7,005 nucleotides of DNA. It comes from Gammaproteobacteria bacterium. GTDB taxonomy: Bacteria > Pseudomonadota > Gammaproteobacteria > Chromatiales > Chromatiaceae. The stretch spans positions 1-7,005 of the forward strand of contig JAUVEG010000068.1 of NCBI GenBank assembly GCA_030594925.1, written 5' to 3'. Both the position numbers and the translations under genes were made by a program. The notes under the pieces were generated by a model. That model was given only the letters and a program-made list of their open reading frames with translations, searched no databases and was not told the DNA's origin. Shown piece after piece: positions 4,664 through 7,005 of the stretch. How positions within the stretch are numbered: the first letter of the stretch is position 1; each line of letters starts with the position of its first letter.

Positions 4664-7005
4664 TTATGCCTTCAACACCTTGCAGGCGCACTTCTTGTAA
4701 TCCGTCTCCTTGGAGAGCGGATCAGTGGCGTCCAGGGTCAGCTTGTTGACCAGACGCCCTGCATCGAACCAGGGGAAGAACACCAGCCCTTCCGGAGGCG
4801 TGTTGCGTCCACGGGTTTCGACACGCGAGAGGACTTCGCCACGCCTGGTCTGAACCTTGATCTTGGCGCCGGGACGCAGCCTGCGTTTTTTCGCATCCTT
4901 GGGATGCATGTAGACCACGGCATCAGGCACGGCGCGATAGAGCTCGGGTACGCGGCGCGTCATCGATCCGGAGTGCCAGTGCTCCAGTACACGGCCGGTG
5001 CAAAGCCACAGATCGTACTCCTTGTCCGGAGACTCGGCAGGCGGCTCATAGGGGCCGAAGATGATATTGGCGCGTCCATCCTTGTTGCCGTAGAAGTAGA
5101 CATCCCCCTTGGCCACATCCGGCTTGAAGGTCTTGACATGCGGGTCATAGCCCTCCCTGAAGCGCCACAGCGTCTCCTTGCCGTCGAGCACCGGCCAGCG
5201 CAGTCCGCGCGCCTTGTGATAGGCGTCATACTCGGCCATCTCGTGACCTTTTTTCGGCCCTTCCCATTGGAATTTACGGTACTCCTCAAACAAGCCCTTC
5301 TGCGCATAGTAGCCGAAGTGCGCTGATTCATCATTCTCGTAGACGTTGCCGCGCTCATCCTTGACCATGCCCTCCTCGTAAGGGAACTGGTTGACCTGGC
5401 CGTTCTCGTAGAGCACGTCGTAGAGGGTCTTGCCGGCATACTCTGGCATCTTCGCTACCTGCTCTTCGCCCCACGCCTCCTCGACCGTGAAACGCTTGGC
5501 GAACTCCATGATCTGCCACAGATCCGAGCGTGAATCTCCAGGTCCCCTGACCTGCTGACGCCAGAACTGGGTGCGCCGCTCGGAGTTGCCGTAGGCGCCC
5601 TCTTTCTCGGCCCACATTGATGTCGGCAGGATCAGGTCGGCGCCCATCGCCGAGACCGTCGGATAGGGATCGGAGACGGTGATAAAGTTGGCGGGGTTGC
5701 GCCAGCCTGGCCAGGACTCTTCATTGAAGTTGGGTGATGCCTGCAGATTGTTGTTGCACAACTGCCAGTAGCAGTTCATCTCGCCGTCCTTCATCTTGCG
5801 ATGCATCAGCACCGCATGGTAACCGGGCTTGGGATTGATGGTTCCTTCCGGTAGCTTCCAGATCTTCTCTGCAGCCTTGCGATGCCCCTCTTTCTTGACC
5901 ACCAGGTCAGCAGGGAGACGGTGGGCAAAAGTGCCGACCTCACGCGCAGTACCGCAGGCGGAGGGTTGACCGGTCAATGAGAAAGGTCCATTGCCCGGCT
6001 CGGAGATCTTGCCCATCAGCAGGTGGATATTATAGACGTTGCTATTGACCCACACACCGCGGGTATGCTGGTTGAAACCCATGGTCCAGTAGGATGTGAC
6101 CTTCTTCTTCGGGTCTGCAAACACCTTGGCCAGTTTCACCAGCTGATCCTTGGGAACACCCGAGAGCTCGGAGGTATAGTCGAGCGTATAGGGCTTGACT
6201 GCTTCGGCAAACTCTTCGAAGCTGATCTTGGTCAGCTTGCCGCCCTTGCCGGTCTTCTTCTTCTCCAGCGGATGCTCGGGACGCAGGCCATAGCCGATAT
6301 CGGTCGGCGTCTTGTTAAAATTGACATGCTTGTCGATGAACTCCTTGTTATAGGCTTTGTTCTCGATGATGTAATTGGCGATATAGTTGGTGATCGCCAG
6401 GTCGGTCTGCGGCTTGAAGATGATGCCGTTGTCGGCCAGTTCAAAAGAGCGGTGGGTGAATGTCGACAGCACATGCACCTCACACCCCTCTTTGGTCAGG
6501 CGGGTATCCGCCAGGCGCGACCACAGGATCGGATGCATCTCCGCCATGTTGGAGCCCCACAGCACGAAGACATCCGCATGCTCCAGATCGTCGTAACAGC
6601 CCATGGGCTCGTCGATGCCGAAGGTGCGCATGAAGGCGCCAACAGCGGATGCCATGCAGTGGCGCGCGTTCGGATCAAGGTTGTTGGAACGCAGACCCGC
6701 TTTCATCAGCTTGGAGGCGGCATAGCCCTCCCAAATGGTCCACTGACCGGAACCGAACATGCCGACGCCGGATGGCCCCTTCTCTTTCAGTGCGGCTTTC
6801 CACTTATCCGCCATGGTGTCCATAGCCTCATCCCAGGAGACCTCTGCAAATTCACCCTCCTTGTCATACTTGCCGTCTTTCTTGCGCAGCAGCGGTTTGG
6901 TGAGACGAACCTTGCCATACATGATCTTGGTCAGGAAGTAGCCCTTGATGCAGTTGAGGCCCTTGTTGACCGGCGCATCAGGGTCGCCCTGGGTGGCGAC
7001 AACCT
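4664..7005 (-). CDS. napA: NapA, catalytic molybdopterin subunit of periplasmic nitrate reductase, 5' truncated
   Basis: NapA reduces nitrate to nitrite in the periplasm using a bis-MGD molybdenum centre and one [4Fe-4S] cluster. The frame is open through the right edge, so the 779 codons seen (E. coli NapA is about 828 residues) lack the Tat signal and the first three cluster Cys. The Met at 6922 is internal: upstream of it the frame reads [15 protein letters not shown], whose Cys is the fourth cluster ligand. The Mo-ligating Cys is in NARHCMASA (codon 6656-6658), followed by [15 protein letters not shown], a NapA signature. The C-terminal cofactor-binding domain has [16 protein letters not shown] and [19 protein letters not shown]. 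No frameshift or stop interrupts it. It is the first visible gene of a napA-napG-napH order, which resembles epsilonproteobacterial nap loci and the Shewanella napDAGHB locus more than E. coli napFDAGHBC. Confidence 0.97.
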   Translation of the reverse strand, partial: VVATQGDPDAPVNKGLNCIKGYFLTKIMYGKVRLTKPLLRKKDGKYDKEGEFAEVSWDEAMDTMADKWKAALKEKGPSGVGMFGSGQWTIWEGYAASKLMKAGLRSNNLDPNARHCMASAVGAFMRTFGIDEPMGCYDDLEHADVFVLWGSNMAEMHPILWSRLADTRLTKEGCEVHVLSTFTHRSFELADNGIIFKPQTDLAITNYIANYIIENKAYNKEFIDKHVNFNKTPTDIGYGLRPEHPLEKKKTGKGGKLTKISFEEFAEAVKPYTLDYTSELSGVPKDQLVKLAKVFADPKKKVTSYWTMGFNQHTRGVWVNSNVYNIHLLMGKISEPGNGPFSLTGQPSACGTAREVGTFAHRLPADLVVKKEGHRKAAEKIWKLPEGTINPKPGYHAVLMHRKMKDGEMNCYWQLCNNNLQASPNFNEESWPGWRNPANFITVSDPYPTVSAMGADLILPTSMWAEKEGAYGNSERRTQFWRQQVRGPGDSRSDLWQIMEFAKRFTVEEAWGEEQVAKMPEYAGKTLYDVLYENGQVNQFPYEEGMVKDERGNVYENDESAHFGYYAQKGLFEEYRKFQWEGPKKGHEMAEYDAYHKARGLRWPVLDGKETLWRFREGYDPHVKTFKPDVAKGDVYFYGNKDGRANIIFGPYEPPAESPDKEYDLWLCTGRVLEHWHSGSMTRRVPELYRAVPDAVVYMHPKDAKKRRLRPGAKIKVQTRRGEVLSRVETRGRNTPPEGLVFFPWFDAGRLVNKLTLDATDPLSKETDYKKCACKVLKA

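Noticed and set aside
1..7005. CRISPR array, tRNA, rRNA or transposase gene
   Set aside because: No regularly spaced repeats, no tRNA-like cloverleaf noticed and no transposase-like ORF; the repeats seen are short palindromes and one heptamer array.

Overview
The window looks like chromosomal DNA from a facultatively anaerobic, nitrate-respiring proteobacterium, most likely a gammaproteobacterium. The evidence is a periplasmic nitrate reductase locus (napA-napG-napH), an octaheme HAO-like cytochrome followed by a NapC/NrfH-type tetraheme quinol dehydrogenase, and a GTAG-type REP palindrome pair of the sort common in gammaproteobacteria. A sulfur-oxidising lineage is plausible but is only an inference from this gene combination.

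Layout. Positions 1-1080 (+) hold the 3' end of an HAO-family multiheme cytochrome gene, overlapping by 11 bp a four-heme NapC/NrfH-family gene. Positions 1081-2786 are an accessory stretch. It carries three small two-helix membrane proteins (1286-1531 +, 1974-2183 +, 2276-2515 -) that appear to be paralogues, and a 58-codon ORF (1749-1925 +) resembling short WYF...GPF proteins. Several repeats lie between them: a REP doublet, a nested inverted-repeat element, a twice-used short palindrome and a 7-bp tandem repeat. Positions 2787-7005 (-) hold napA (5' end outside the window), napG and napH, read right to left; napG and napH overlap by one base (TAGTG).

How the genes may work together. NapH and NapG are the membrane and periplasmic iron-sulfur components that pass quinol electrons toward NapA, which reduces nitrate to nitrite. 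The HAO-like protein with its NapC/NrfH partner resembles the epsilonproteobacterial HaoA/HaoC pair, proposed to work reductively on nitrite or hydroxylamine, so the region may hold both ends of a nitrate-to-ammonium route. No napB, napC, napD or nrfA is visible here.

The least explained part is the small membrane-protein family. All three members have a Cys just before the first helix, and two share a gap-free C-terminal pattern LP-x5-[ML]-D-x-C-x-H. The minus-strand copy has a good sigma70-type promoter and a near-consensus FNR-like site upstream, which would fit expression under oxygen limitation.
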